NCBI GenBank assembly: GCA_944322815.1
Contig: CALUQB010000003.1
Span: 1 to 64,000 of the forward strand
Reading direction: 5' to 3'
From: an uncultured Bacteroidales bacterium
Lineage (GTDB): Bacteria; Bacteroidota; Bacteroidia; Bacteroidales; UBA932
DNA length: 64,000 bases
Positions 51,729 to 61,022 of the stretch are shown here, in pieces (the first letter of the stretch is position 1; each line of letters begins with the position of its first letter). The translations under genes and the position numbers were made by a program. The notes beneath the pieces were generated by a model. The model saw nothing but the letters and a program-made list of their open reading frames with translations. It was not told the origin of the DNA and did not search any database.

Positions 51729-54700
51729 ATGCAAAGTAAAGGTGCTATCAGATTCGTGGCGATACTTCTTGTCCTCGCCTGCATCTGGCAGCTGATGTTC
51801 ACAGTAGTGACAAAAATCTACGAGAACAAGGCTGTAAAATATGCAGACGCTGCCGCCGAGGCATTCATGGCAAGTCCGGCCTACGAAAAGATTCCGGATG
51901 TAGACAAGGCATACGTGCTTGACTCCATCAAAAAAGACCAGAACAGATGGTATTTGGATTCCATCTCTTCACGGAAAGTATATTTCGGTTATACTTTCGA
52001 TGACGTCCGTGAAAAGGAAATCAACCTCGGACTTGACCTTAAGGGAGGTATGAACGTCATGCTCCAGGTTCAGTTGGAAGACGTAGTACAGGCCCTGGCC
52101 GAGAACAATACCGACCCTGCCTACGTCAAGGCATTCGACACTGCCCTCGAGCGCAGCAAGACTTCAGGAACCGATTTCATCACTCTGTTCCAGGAAGCAT
52201 GGGAAGAAAATTCAAACGGACAGAAACTTTCCAATATCTTCATCGGGCTTGACAGGAAGAACAAGACTGAAAACAAGAAACTCGAATCAACTGATGCCGA
52301 AATCATATCCCTGATCAGGACCGAAGCAGAGAGCGCCATCGCAAACTCATTCGAAGTCCTCAGAAACAGGGTGGACCGTTTCGGCGTCACCCAGCCTAAC
52401 ATACAGAAAGTCGGCAACACCGGCCGTATCCTCGTGGAACTGCCGGGTGTGAAGGAACCGGAACGTGTCAGGAAACTCCTTCAGGGTACTGCATCCCTCG
52501 AATTCTGGACTACCTACGAGACTTCGGAGATTTTCCAGTACATGAATGAGGCAAACCAGCTCGTAGCCCGGATCAACAGCGAAAACGATGCTGAAACAGC
52601 CGCAGCTCCGGCTCAGGAAGCAGAACCGGCAGAGGCAGATTCCACTGACATACTGGCTGAAGAGCTGCAGGCACAGGCCGAATCCGCAGAATACGCCAAC
52701 TTCCAGAAAGAGAACCCTCTCTTCTCCGTTCTCATGCCGCCTGTTGACCAGACAGGAAGTGTGATGAGAGGAGCTACCATGGGTTACGCGCACTTCAGCG
52801 ATACAGCCAAGGTGAACAGAATACTGAACATGCCTGAGGTAAAAGCCCTCTTCCCTGAGGACCTGATCCCTATGTGGTCAGTGAAACCGTTCGACAACAA
52901 CCAGTATGAACTCGTGGCCATCAAGGCTTCCCTCAACGGCGAAGCTGCCCTCCGTGGTGAAAGAGACCAGAAATTCATCACTGACGCCCGCGTACAATAC
53001 AACGGCGCAAGCCCTGAAGTATCCATGTCCATGAGCGCAGAAGCCGCCAAGGTATGGGCAAGGCTGACCCGTGACAACATCAACAGGCAGATAGCCATCG
53101 TTCTGGACAACATGGTATATTCTCACCCTGTAGTGAATACCGAAATCACCGGAGGAAACTCACAGATCAGCGGAAACTTCACTCTCGAAGAGGCTGAAGA
53201 CCTCGTGAACGTACTGAAGTCAGGTACACTCCCTGCTCCGGCCAAGATCGTACAGGAACAGGTCGTAGGTCCGTCACTCGGAGCCGAATCCATCAACGCT
53301 GGTTTCATTTCATTCATCATAGCCTTCCTGCTGGTGCTCTGCTACATGGTATTCTTCTATCATAGCGCAGGTCTCATCGCCGATGCGGCATTGCTGACGA
53401 ACGTGGTTCTGCTGTTCGGTACCCTGGTATCGTTCTCTGCAGTACTGACTCTGCCAGGTATCGCCGGTCTCGTCCTGACTCTGGGTATGGCGGTCGATGC
53501 GAACGTGATCATATATGAACGTATCAAGGAAGAACTCCGCTCCGGCAAGGGTCTGGGCAAGGCTGTTTCTGACGGTTATTCGAACGCATATTCTGCCATC
53601 ATAGACGGACAGATCACCACCATACTGACAGGTATCGTACTGTTCATCTTCGGTTCAGGTCCTGTACAGGGCTTCGCTACCACGCTGATCATCGGTATCG
53701 TCACTTCTGTCTTCACATCCATCTTCATCTCCCGTATCATCATCGATGACAGACTGGCAAAAGGCAAGAACATCACATTCGACAACAAACTCACCAGGAA
53801 CTTCCTGCAGAATACCACCATCAATTTCCTCAACAAGAGAAAATACACTTATGTCATTTCCTCCATCGTCATCATCATCTGCATCGTGTCCATGTTCACA
53901 AAGGGCTTCACATACGGTGTGGACTTCGCCGGCGGACGTACATTCGTGGTCAGATTCGACCAGCCTGTATCGGTAGAGGAAGTGAGGGCATCTCTGGTGA
54001 AGGAATTCAACGGTGGTGTGGAAGCCAAGCAGTTCGGTGGTGAAAGCCAGATGAAGATCACTACACAGTATCTCATCGAAGACAAGTCTACGGAAGCTGA
54101 CGCAGCTGTGGAAGAGAAACTCTTCAACGCAGTGAAGGACTTCTACGCATCTGAAATGACCCTCGATTTCTTCACATCCACTGCTGAAAACCCTAACGGT
54201 ATCATCAGTTCGGACAAGGTGGACGCATCCATAGCGGATGACATGAAACGCGATGCCATCATAGCCGTGGTCATCGCTCTTCTCGTCATCTTCATATACA
54301 TCGCCATCAGGTTCAAGAAGTGGACATGGGGTCTTGGCGGTACCCTCGGTCTGGCCCATACAGCCATCATCGTGGTGGGATTCTTCTCCCTCTTCTCCGG
54401 TATCCTGCCGTTCAGCCTGGATGTCGACCAGACATTCATCGCTGCCGTGCTGACCATCATCGGTTACGCCATCAACGATACCGTGGTGATCTTCGACCGA
54501 ATCCGTGAGTACAAGACGCTGCATCCTAAGATGCCTCTTGAAGTGAACGCGAACCAGGCACTGAACAGCACCCTGTCACGTACCATGAACACCAGCCTCA
54601 CGACCCTGATAGTGATGATAGCCATCGCGATCTTCGGAGGTGAAGTGATCAGGGGTATGGCAGTAGCGCTCTGCGTCGGTATCGCAGTAGGTACATACGC

Positions 54701-54788
54701 ATCCATCTTCATCGCCACTCCTATCATGTACGATGTCACCATGGCAGTACAGAAAAGGAACGAGAAGAAACTCGCAGCGAAGAAATAA
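51729..54788 (+). CDS. secDF: fused protein translocase subunit SecDF
   Basis: 1019 residues, SecD and SecF in one chain as is normal in Bacteroidota. SecD part: an N-terminal TM helix, LGLDLKGGMNVMLQV near 100, a periplasmic P1 domain with NRVDRFGVTQPNIQKVG, an Ala/Glu-rich insert near 285-330, then TM helices from about 525 with GMAVDANVIIYERIKEELR. SecF part from about 690: TYGVDFAGGRTFVVRF and GYAINDTVVIFDRIRE. It uses the proton gradient to pull exported proteins through SecYEG. Followed by a clear terminator. Confidence 0.97.
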   Translation: MQSKGAIRFVAILLVLACIWQLMFTVVTKIYENKAVKYADAAAEAFMASPAYEKIPDVDKAYVLDSIKKDQNRWYLDSISSRKVYFGYTFDDVREKEINLGLDLKGGMNVMLQVQLEDVVQALAENNTDPAYVKAFDTALERSKTSGTDFITLFQEAWEENSNGQKLSNIFIGLDRKNKTENKKLESTDAEIISLIRTEAESAIANSFEVLRNRVDRFGVTQPNIQKVGNTGRILVELPGVKEPERVRKLLQGTASLEFWTTYETSEIFQYMNEANQLVARINSENDAETAAAPAQEAEPAEADSTDILAEELQAQAESAEYANFQKENPLFSVLMPPVDQTGSVMRGATMGYAHFSDTAKVNRILNMPEVKALFPEDLIPMWSVKPFDNNQYELVAIKASLNGEAALRGERDQKFITDARVQYNGASPEVSMSMSAEAAKVWARLTRDNINRQIAIVLDNMVYSHPVVNTEITGGNSQISGNFTLEEAEDLVNVLKSGTLPAPAKIVQEQVVGPSLGAESINAGFISFIIAFLLVLCYMVFFYHSAGLIADAALLTNVVLLFGTLVSFSAVLTLPGIAGLVLTLGMAVDANVIIYERIKEELRSGKGLGKAVSDGYSNAYSAIIDGQITTILTGIVLFIFGSGPVQGFATTLIIGIVTSVFTSIFISRIIIDDRLAKGKNITFDNKLTRNFLQNTTINFLNKRKYTYVISSIVIIICIVSMFTKGFTYGVDFAGGRTFVVRFDQPVSVEEVRASLVKEFNGGVEAKQFGGESQMKITTQYLIEDKSTEADAAVEEKLFNAVKDFYASEMTLDFFTSTAENPNGIISSDKVDASIADDMKRDAIIAVVIALLVIFIYIAIRFKKWTWGLGGTLGLAHTAIIVVGFFSLFSGILPFSLDVDQTFIAAVLTIIGYAINDTVVIFDRIREYKTLHPKMPLEVNANQALNSTLSRTMNTSLTTLIVMIAIAIFGGEVIRGMAVALCVGIAVGTYASIFIATPIMYDVTMAVQKRNEKKLAAKK

Positions 54789-54813
54789 CCCTGATATCAG
54801 GATTATATAATGA

Positions 54814-54849
54814 TTGCGCCGGAACCTGGATTCCGGCGCAATTTTTTTG
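54814..54849 (+). terminator. rho-independent terminator after secDF
   Basis: ATTGCGCCGGAA / TTCCGGCGCAAT, a 12-base perfect stem with a 6-base loop, running into seven T. Confidence 0.95.
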
Positions 54850-54895
54850 TGGAAAACTGGCCGGAGGCTGACCGCCACCTGAACGGAAAATTTAG

Positions 54896-54903
54896 TATCT
54901 TTG
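54896..54903 (+). promoter_or_regulatory. -7 box for dnaE
   Basis: TATCTTTG, exact to consensus, 28 bases before the dnaE ATG. The -33 region is not obvious. Confidence 0.55.
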
Positions 54904-54931
54904 CCCTTCATTCTAAAAATCCAGCGGAAAA

Positions 54932-57900
54932 ATGTCATTCGTCCACCTTCACGTACATACCCAGTATTCGATCCTTGACGGTCTTTCATCCATAGAGAAA
55001 CTGTTCCAGAGAGCGAAAGAGCTCGGAATGCCGGGACTGGCCATCACCGACCACGGGAACATGTACGGGGTGAAGGAATTCTTCAAATACGCCGCTAAAT
55101 ACCCGGAGGTCAAGCCCATCGTGGGATGCGAAATATACGTCTCGAAATACGACCATACCATCAAGGACAAGGATCACAGGGAATATTACCACCTGATACT
55201 GCTGGCGAAGAACTACAACGGGTACAAGAACCTGATGAAAATAGTCTCTACAGGGCACATTGAAGGCAAATACTATGACAAGCCGAGAGTCTCGCACGAT
55301 GTGGTCGAAAAATACGCCGGTGACCTGATATGCTGCTCTGCATGTATAGCCGGTGAAATCCCGAAAGCCATCATCGCAGGAAACATGGAAGCTGCGGAAA
55401 AAGCCATAGAGTGGCACAGGAAAGTATTCGGTGACGACTACTATCTGGAAGTCCAGCTTCACAGGACGGAGGTGCCCGGGCTTTCGCTTGAAGTGTATGA
55501 AAGGCAGTCCATCGCCAATGCCGGAATATTCGAACTGTCGGAAAAACTGGGCGTGAAGGTCGTTGCGACCAACGACGTGCATTTCGTAAACAAGGAAGAC
55601 GGACCTGTCCATGACAGGCTTATATGTCTTACGACCAACGCGAACGTCGACGACCCGAAAAGGCTGCGCTATACCCAGCAGGAATATCTGAAAAGCGAGG
55701 AAGAGATGGCGGCCCTGTTCCCCGACCATCCGGAAGTCCTGTCGAACACCATGGAGGTGTTCAATAAGGTCGAAAGCTACAAGATAGACCGCGGACACGT
55801 CCTCCCGGTCTTCAAAATAGAAGAAAGTTTCCTCGCCGAAAAGGAGAAATATCTGGAAAAATACAAGGATGTCATCGATGTCGGCCGCACGAACAAGGAC
55901 GGAAGCGACCGCGGGGAAGCATTCACATACTCCGTGGCTTATCTGTGCGAACTCTGTTATCAGGGTGCGGAGAAAAGATACGGGACACTTGATCCGGAAC
56001 AGGCGGAAAGAATCGATTTCGAGCTGAAAACCATCAGCAGGATGGGATTTCCGGACTATTTCCTCATAGTCCAGGACTTCATTGCGGCGGCACGCCGCCA
56101 GGGAATTTCCGTAGGACCGGGAAGAGGATCGGCGGCAGGATCGGCGGTAGCGTATTGCCTCGGCATCACGAACATTGACCCTATAAAATACCAGCTGCTG
56201 TTCGAGCGTTTCCTGAATCCTGACCGTATATCGATGCCTGATATAGACATAGACTTCGACGATGACGGCAGGTACAGGGTGTTCAAGTACGTGGAAGACA
56301 CTTACGGAAAAGACCATGTGTCCCATGTGATCACTTTCGGAACCATGGCGGCGAAGATGGCTATCAAGGATGTGGCCCGTATCAGCAACATGAGTATCGA
56401 CGAGTCGAACAGACTGACAAAGATGATTCCCGACAAGCCTATCAAGGTGATGGAGGTGCAGGAAGTGCCGATGGAGGAAGACGAAGAACTGACAAAAGGG
56501 TTCACTCTGGTCGAAAAAGAGGTCGAGATTCCGGATCCGGACCATGACGGACAGAAGAAAAAGGTAGTGAAGAGGTTCAAGAAGGGCCCCATGGAGAAAG
56601 ACTACAAGGTTACCCTGAAAAACTGCCTCAAATACATCGATGAACTGAAGAACGAGTACGAAAACGGCTCTGCCCTGACCCGAGAGGTGCTGGACTATGC
56701 CCTGCGGCTGGAAGGCAGCATCCGCCAGACAGGAGTGCATGCATGCGCCATGATCATCGGCCGCGGCGACCTTACGGACTATATCCCTATTTCCGTAGCT
56801 CCTGACAAGGCTACCGGCCTGGACGTATGGGTGTCCCAATACGAAGGAAGTTTCATCGAGGAAGTAGGAATGCTGAAGATGGACTTCCTGGGGCTGAAAA
56901 CCCTGTCCATCATCAAGGAATGCCTGGAATCCGTGAAAAAGACTCACGGGATAGACGTGGATATCGACCACATCCCGATAGATGACGAGGAGACCTACAG
57001 GCTATACGGACGGGGAGATACCACGAGCGTGTTCCAGTTCGAGTCCGCGGGCATGAAAGAATGGCTGCAGAAGCTCCAGCCTACCAGATTCGAAGACCTG
57101 ATAGCCATGAATGCGCTGTACAGACCGGGGCCTCTGGACTACATTCCGTCATTCGTAGCCAGGAAACAGGGTACGGAAAAGATAGAATACGACCTTCCGG
57201 AGATGGAAGAATATCTCCAGGACACATACGGTGTGACTGTATATCAGGAGCAGGTCATGCTTCTGTCTCAGAAATTGGCCGGATTCACGAAAGGCCAGGC
57301 GGACAAGCTGCGGAAAGCCATGGGAAAGAAGCAGCTGGATGTCCTGGAATCACTGCACGACAAGTTCATCGACGGAGGAAAGGCGAACGGCCATCCTGAA
57401 AAGGTCCTGAACAAGATTTGGAAGGACTGGAGAAAATTCGCGCAATACGCTTTCAACAAGTCGCATGCGACATGCTATGCCTGGGTCAGCTACCAGACAG
57501 GCTACCTGAAAGCTCACTATCCTGCCGAATTCCAGGCTGCCAACCTCAGCAAGAATCTCTCCAACATGGACGAGATAAAGAAGATCATGGACGACTGCAA
57601 GAAGTCGCGCATAAAGGTCCTTAACCCGGATATAAACGAGAGCGGCGCCCGTTTCACGGTCAACAAGAACGGCGACATCCGTTTCGGACTCGGCGGTATC
57701 AAGGGATTCGGAGACAATATCGTGAAAGCCCTGATCGATGACAGGGACAGGAACGGACTGTACGCAGATATCTGGGACTTCGCAGAGAGACTCGCAGGCG
57801 TAGTGAACAAGAAAGCCTTCGAATCCCTGCTCTATTCCGGAGCTTTCGACAGTTTCGGTTTTCCGAGAAAGCAGTATACCATGCCTACCCCATCGGGAGA

Positions 57901-58735
57901 TACATTCCTGGATGCCCTGGTCAAATACGCCGACCTTTACAACAGGGACAGGATGAACTCATCGGCATCTCTTTTTGTAGGCATGGAAGAAACCAAGCCT
58001 CAGCGGCCTGAAATGCCCGGAGAACAGCCTGCGGATGATGACGGAGGGATGGAAATGCTCAAACGTGAAAAGGACCTGGTCGGGATGTACCTTTCAGCCC
58101 ATCCGCTGGACAAATATGCATACGAGGTGGACAACTTCACGAACTGCAAGCTGGCCGATATTCCGGACCTCATATCCAAGTGCGACAAGGAGAAGACGAA
58201 AACGAAGGTGAATCTCGCCGGCTATATCACGAATGTCCAGCAGCTCACCAGCAAGAACGGTTCACCGTGGTCGAAGACAGTCATCGAAGATTTCAGCGGC
58301 AGCTATGAATTCGCCCTGTTCGGAAAAGATCACGAGAGATTCCTACCGTATCTGACACAGCTCTCACCGATATACATCGAAGGTGAAATAGATGAGAAAT
58401 ACTATGTGAAGCCGGAAGACAGGAAAATCAAGGGGAATCCTCCTTATGTTCTGAAAATAAGGAATATCAGCCTGCTCGGCAATACTGCGAACACCCTGCT
58501 GAAAGGTTTCGCCATCAAGATCACTACCACCATGCTGAACTCGGACTTCCGCGAAAAGCTCGTAAAGGTAGTAAAAGAGAACAGAGGTACCATACCTCTG
58601 TCAATGTACCTCTACGACCCGACAACGAAGTATAATATCGAATTCATGTCGAAGAAATTCAGGGTGGCAGTCAGCAATCCTTTCGTCAACGACCTGCGCG
58701 ACATGAACATAGAGTGCTCGGCCATCAGGAAATAA
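54932..58735 (+). CDS. dnaE: DNA polymerase III alpha subunit
   Basis: 1267 residues. An N-terminal PHP domain begins HVHTQYSILDG; the polymerase core carries the catalytic aspartates in PDIDIDFDD near 436-442, the GPGRGSAAGSAVAYCLGI loop near 390 and LYRPGPLDYIP near 730; a C-terminal OB-fold domain (KVNLAGYITNVQQLTSKNG) follows. It is the replicative polymerase. An acidic/charged insertion at about 510-550 (MEEDEELTKGFTLVEKEVE) is seen in Bacteroidota homologues. No overlapping neighbour; a relic ATPase fragment follows at once. Confidence 0.97.
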   Translation: MSFVHLHVHTQYSILDGLSSIEKLFQRAKELGMPGLAITDHGNMYGVKEFFKYAAKYPEVKPIVGCEIYVSKYDHTIKDKDHREYYHLILLAKNYNGYKNLMKIVSTGHIEGKYYDKPRVSHDVVEKYAGDLICCSACIAGEIPKAIIAGNMEAAEKAIEWHRKVFGDDYYLEVQLHRTEVPGLSLEVYERQSIANAGIFELSEKLGVKVVATNDVHFVNKEDGPVHDRLICLTTNANVDDPKRLRYTQQEYLKSEEEMAALFPDHPEVLSNTMEVFNKVESYKIDRGHVLPVFKIEESFLAEKEKYLEKYKDVIDVGRTNKDGSDRGEAFTYSVAYLCELCYQGAEKRYGTLDPEQAERIDFELKTISRMGFPDYFLIVQDFIAAARRQGISVGPGRGSAAGSAVAYCLGITNIDPIKYQLLFERFLNPDRISMPDIDIDFDDDGRYRVFKYVEDTYGKDHVSHVITFGTMAAKMAIKDVARISNMSIDESNRLTKMIPDKPIKVMEVQEVPMEEDEELTKGFTLVEKEVEIPDPDHDGQKKKVVKRFKKGPMEKDYKVTLKNCLKYIDELKNEYENGSALTREVLDYALRLEGSIRQTGVHACAMIIGRGDLTDYIPISVAPDKATGLDVWVSQYEGSFIEEVGMLKMDFLGLKTLSIIKECLESVKKTHGIDVDIDHIPIDDEETYRLYGRGDTTSVFQFESAGMKEWLQKLQPTRFEDLIAMNALYRPGPLDYIPSFVARKQGTEKIEYDLPEMEEYLQDTYGVTVYQEQVMLLSQKLAGFTKGQADKLRKAMGKKQLDVLESLHDKFIDGGKANGHPEKVLNKIWKDWRKFAQYAFNKSHATCYAWVSYQTGYLKAHYPAEFQAANLSKNLSNMDEIKKIMDDCKKSRIKVLNPDINESGARFTVNKNGDIRFGLGGIKGFGDNIVKALIDDRDRNGLYADIWDFAERLAGVVNKKAFESLLYSGAFDSFGFPRKQYTMPTPSGDTFLDALVKYADLYNRDRMNSSASLFVGMEETKPQRPEMPGEQPADDDGGMEMLKREKDLVGMYLSAHPLDKYAYEVDNFTNCKLADIPDLISKCDKEKTKTKVNLAGYITNVQQLTSKNGSPWSKTVIEDFSGSYEFALFGKDHERFLPYLTQLSPIYIEGEIDEKYYVKPEDRKIKGNPPYVLKIRNISLLGNTANTLLKGFAIKITTTMLNSDFREKLVKVVKENRGTIPLSMYLYDPTTKYNIEFMSKKFRVAVSNPFVNDLRDMNIECSAIRK

Positions 58736-58736
58736 T

Positions 58737-58949
58737 CACAGACATTTTGCCGTTTCCGACAAAGAAACCGGTTCATACGGATTGATCAGATATTCATACG
58801 AAAATTTAAAGGCATTGGGAGAAGCGGTAAACCGTGAAATGATGAGGGAATTCCGCCTGTACATGCTCATCGGAGGAATGCCGCAGGCAGTGAAGACCTC
58901 AAAAAGGACAAGGACATTTTTTGCATCCCTGCGTATATGTCGGCAATGA
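58737..58949 (+). pseudogene. relic of an AAA_14/DUF4143-type ATPase
   Basis: In the frame of base 58737 the plus strand reads YGLIRYSYENLKALGEAVN and then REFRLYMLIGGMPQAV, the C-terminal helix motif (FRLYM-x-GGMPQAV) of DUF4143-type ATPases, ending at a TGA at 58947-58949. No start, P-loop or remainder is present: about 70 codons survive. The frame differs from that of dnaE, which ends directly before it, so this is not an extension of the polymerase. Confidence 0.7.
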
Positions 58950-58961
58950 TCTGACGGCTGC

Positions 58962-59798
58962 TCAGAAGACAAGGACAGCTTCTACAGGATAATGGTCGGA
59001 AATGAACTTGCGTTCAGCGTATGGCTTTGTGACAGTTTCGAAACGTGTGCAGGAGCGGAAACCGGTATAGAAAATATGGTCTATGACCTCCGATGCCTTG
59101 CCCCAGCCGTGATACGTAGCCGATGAATCCGTAATGGCCGCTATCTTTCTGGCATTCTTCATGGAATCCGTGACTGGAGACAGGGCCGGATGAGTATATT
59201 CTACGTTAAAATCGCCCACCAGTACGACAGGAAGTCCGTCAGGATTCAGTTCGCTGATTTTGGATATCATCAGAGCCGCGCTTTCCCTTCTGGCATTCTC
59301 TCCCATATGGTCGAAATGGGTATTGATGAAAAGGAATTTGTTTCCGGATGCCTTGCTCTTCATGACAGCCCATGTGGATGAGCGGATGCAAGCCGCGTCC
59401 CATCCCTTTGAAGGCTCTTCCGGTGTTTCCGAAAGCCAGAAAGTACCCCATTTCACTACCGAAACCGTTTTCTTGTTATAGATAATGGCCGCATACTCCC
59501 CTTTCTTCTTTCCATCCTCACGGCCGGCACCTACATAATCATAACTGCGACAGTTTTCATCCAGGAACAACAGCTGCGGAAGAAGGGCTTCCTGGACCCC
59601 GATCACGTCAGGTTTGAGGTCCTCTATCATCAGCACGGATGCAGGACAGCGGAACTGCCATGAGTTAGTCCCGTCATCGGCACTGCCCAGACGGATATTG
59701 TAAGACATCACCGTAAGCTCTGGCAGCTGGGCAGGTTTGGCAGCACAGAATACGGCCGGCAAGATGATGGCCGTGATCAAAAAGAATTTGAGTCGCAT
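58962..59798 (-). CDS. endonuclease/exonuclease/phosphatase-family protein, exported
   Basis: 278 residues with a signal peptide (FFLITAIILPAVFCAAKPAQ). The EEP fold is clear: LTVMSYNIRLG at the start of the mature protein, a metal Glu in DVIGVQEALLPQL, FINTHFDHMGENARRES, VVLVGDFNVEYTHPA with the Asp-x-Asn pair, IDHIFYTG and the terminal SDHYPVEAVLVF. Members cut DNA, RNA or phosphoinositide-like esters; an exported member in Bacteroidales may scavenge phosphate or act on host or community substrates. Specificity cannot be told. Its 3' end lies 13 bases from the ATPase relic. Confidence 0.92.
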   Translation of the reverse strand: MRLKFFLITAIILPAVFCAAKPAQLPELTVMSYNIRLGSADDGTNSWQFRCPASVLMIEDLKPDVIGVQEALLPQLLFLDENCRSYDYVGAGREDGKKKGEYAAIIYNKKTVSVVKWGTFWLSETPEEPSKGWDAACIRSSTWAVMKSKASGNKFLFINTHFDHMGENARRESAALMISKISELNPDGLPVVLVGDFNVEYTHPALSPVTDSMKNARKIAAITDSSATYHGWGKASEVIDHIFYTGFRSCTRFETVTKPYAERKFISDHYPVEAVLVF

Positions 59799-59927
59799 AT
59801 TCAGTTTTTTAACGTCCTAATTTAACGAATTTTTCCGATTATGAGATTTGCATTATGGAATTTTCATAATTATATTTACACGACAGTATCGGGATAATGA
59901 TCCGAAGTATTTTCAGACAAGAAGATT

Positions 59928-60935
59928 ATGGCAGAAGAGACTTTTTCACAGATCGGCAGGATTGAAGCCGTCAGACAGCTTTTTGAAGGAACAGGTTACA
60001 GCCCGGACGGGCATTGCACGCTTCGTGTGGCGAAAGACACCGGCAGCGTGATAAATTCCACCGTGATGATGACGGAAGGAATAGATTTCGACCTGACTTA
60101 TTTTCCTCTGAAACATCTCGGATACAAGTCTGTCATCGAAGCCACAGGAGAAATATATGCAGCATTGGCGAAGCCCCGGACATTGGCCGTAAGGCTCGGA
60201 ATATCTTCGAAAATAGACTTCCCGAATGTCAGGGAACTGTGGGACGGAATGGTGGCTGCCGCCAAAAAACATTCATACCGTGAACTTTCACTGGACCTCC
60301 TGCCGTCGGTCAATGGTCTCAATATCTGTATTTCGGCTACCGGAGAGCGACTTCATCTGACTGAAACGCGCAGGATGCCGGCCAAAAGCATGGATCTGAT
60401 CTGCGTGTCAGGGAATCTGGGCGCGGCTTTTCTGGGGATGCAGATTCTGGAGAGGGAAAAGCAGAAGTTCCTGAAAAGGAAGACAGACAGATCGCAGCCG
60501 GATCTTTCGGACCACAAACTCCTTGTCGGCGAGTATCTGAAGCCTGAAATCAATCCTTCATACGTCTCGCAGCTGGAGGATGCCGAAATCATTCCTTCAT
60601 ACGGATATTTCGTGAACCGTGGACTGGCTGATGCCGTGAAGAGACTTGTACGGGACAGCGGACTTGGAGCCAAGATATACGTCGAGCGCATTCCATTCGC
60701 CAGCGGGACCTTCGATCTGGGAAAACAATTCAATATCGACCCTATTTCCGCCGCTTTCAACGGCGGTGATGACTGCCGCCTGCTGTTCACCATCCCTATC
60801 GGAAAACATGACCTTTTCAGGCATGATTTCCAGACGTTCGATATCATCGGGCATCTCGCAAAGCCTGAAGTCGGGGCTGTTCTGGTAACACCTGAAGGAG
60901 TGGAGCTGCCTGTGACTGCCCAGGGCTGGAAATAG
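59928..60935 (+). CDS. ThiL/PurM-superfamily protein lacking most catalytic aspartates
   Basis: 335 residues, full length and colinear with Bacteroidales thiamine-monophosphate kinase: GIDFDLTYFPLKHLGYKSV, DLICVSGNLGAAFLGMQIL, FNGGDDCRLLFTIPI and the terminal PVTAQGWK match that family. Yet the residues that bind Mg-ATP and substrate in ThiL are replaced: GDD becomes Gly28-His29-Cys30, the TD Asp becomes Val46, the SD Asp becomes Glu75, GGD becomes SLD (only Asp123 kept), and DISDGL becomes Phe228-Val-Asn-Arg231-Gly-Leu. A frame this intact with so many changes suggests a pseudoenzyme with a new role rather than decay. Single gene with its own upstream gap. Confidence 0.85.
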   Translation: MAEETFSQIGRIEAVRQLFEGTGYSPDGHCTLRVAKDTGSVINSTVMMTEGIDFDLTYFPLKHLGYKSVIEATGEIYAALAKPRTLAVRLGISSKIDFPNVRELWDGMVAAAKKHSYRELSLDLLPSVNGLNICISATGERLHLTETRRMPAKSMDLICVSGNLGAAFLGMQILEREKQKFLKRKTDRSQPDLSDHKLLVGEYLKPEINPSYVSQLEDAEIIPSYGYFVNRGLADAVKRLVRDSGLGAKIYVERIPFASGTFDLGKQFNIDPISAAFNGGDDCRLLFTIPIGKHDLFRHDFQTFDIIGHLAKPEVGAVLVTPEGVELPVTAQGWK

Positions 60936-60966
60936 ACAGATTCCAGTCTTTCGCGGAAAAACGTTT

Positions 60967-61000
60967 GAGGGTGACCCGAAAATGGCATCAGGTCACCCTC
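60967..61000. terminator. hairpin between ThiL-like gene and glyS
   Basis: GAGGGTGACC / GGTCACCCTC, a 10-base perfect stem with a 14-base loop; TTGCATATTATTATTT follows on the plus side and CAAACGTTTTT on the minus side, so it can serve both convergent genes. Confidence 0.75.
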
Positions 61001-61022
61001 TTGCATATTATTATTTCCGTCC

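Noticed and set aside
54986-56971. 661-codon minus-strand frame
   Set aside because: Antisense of dnaE; His/Phe/Val-rich composition typical of a shadow frame.
58736-58972. 78-codon minus-strand frame
   Set aside because: Antisense of the ATPase relic, whose plus-strand reading shows a recognisable motif.
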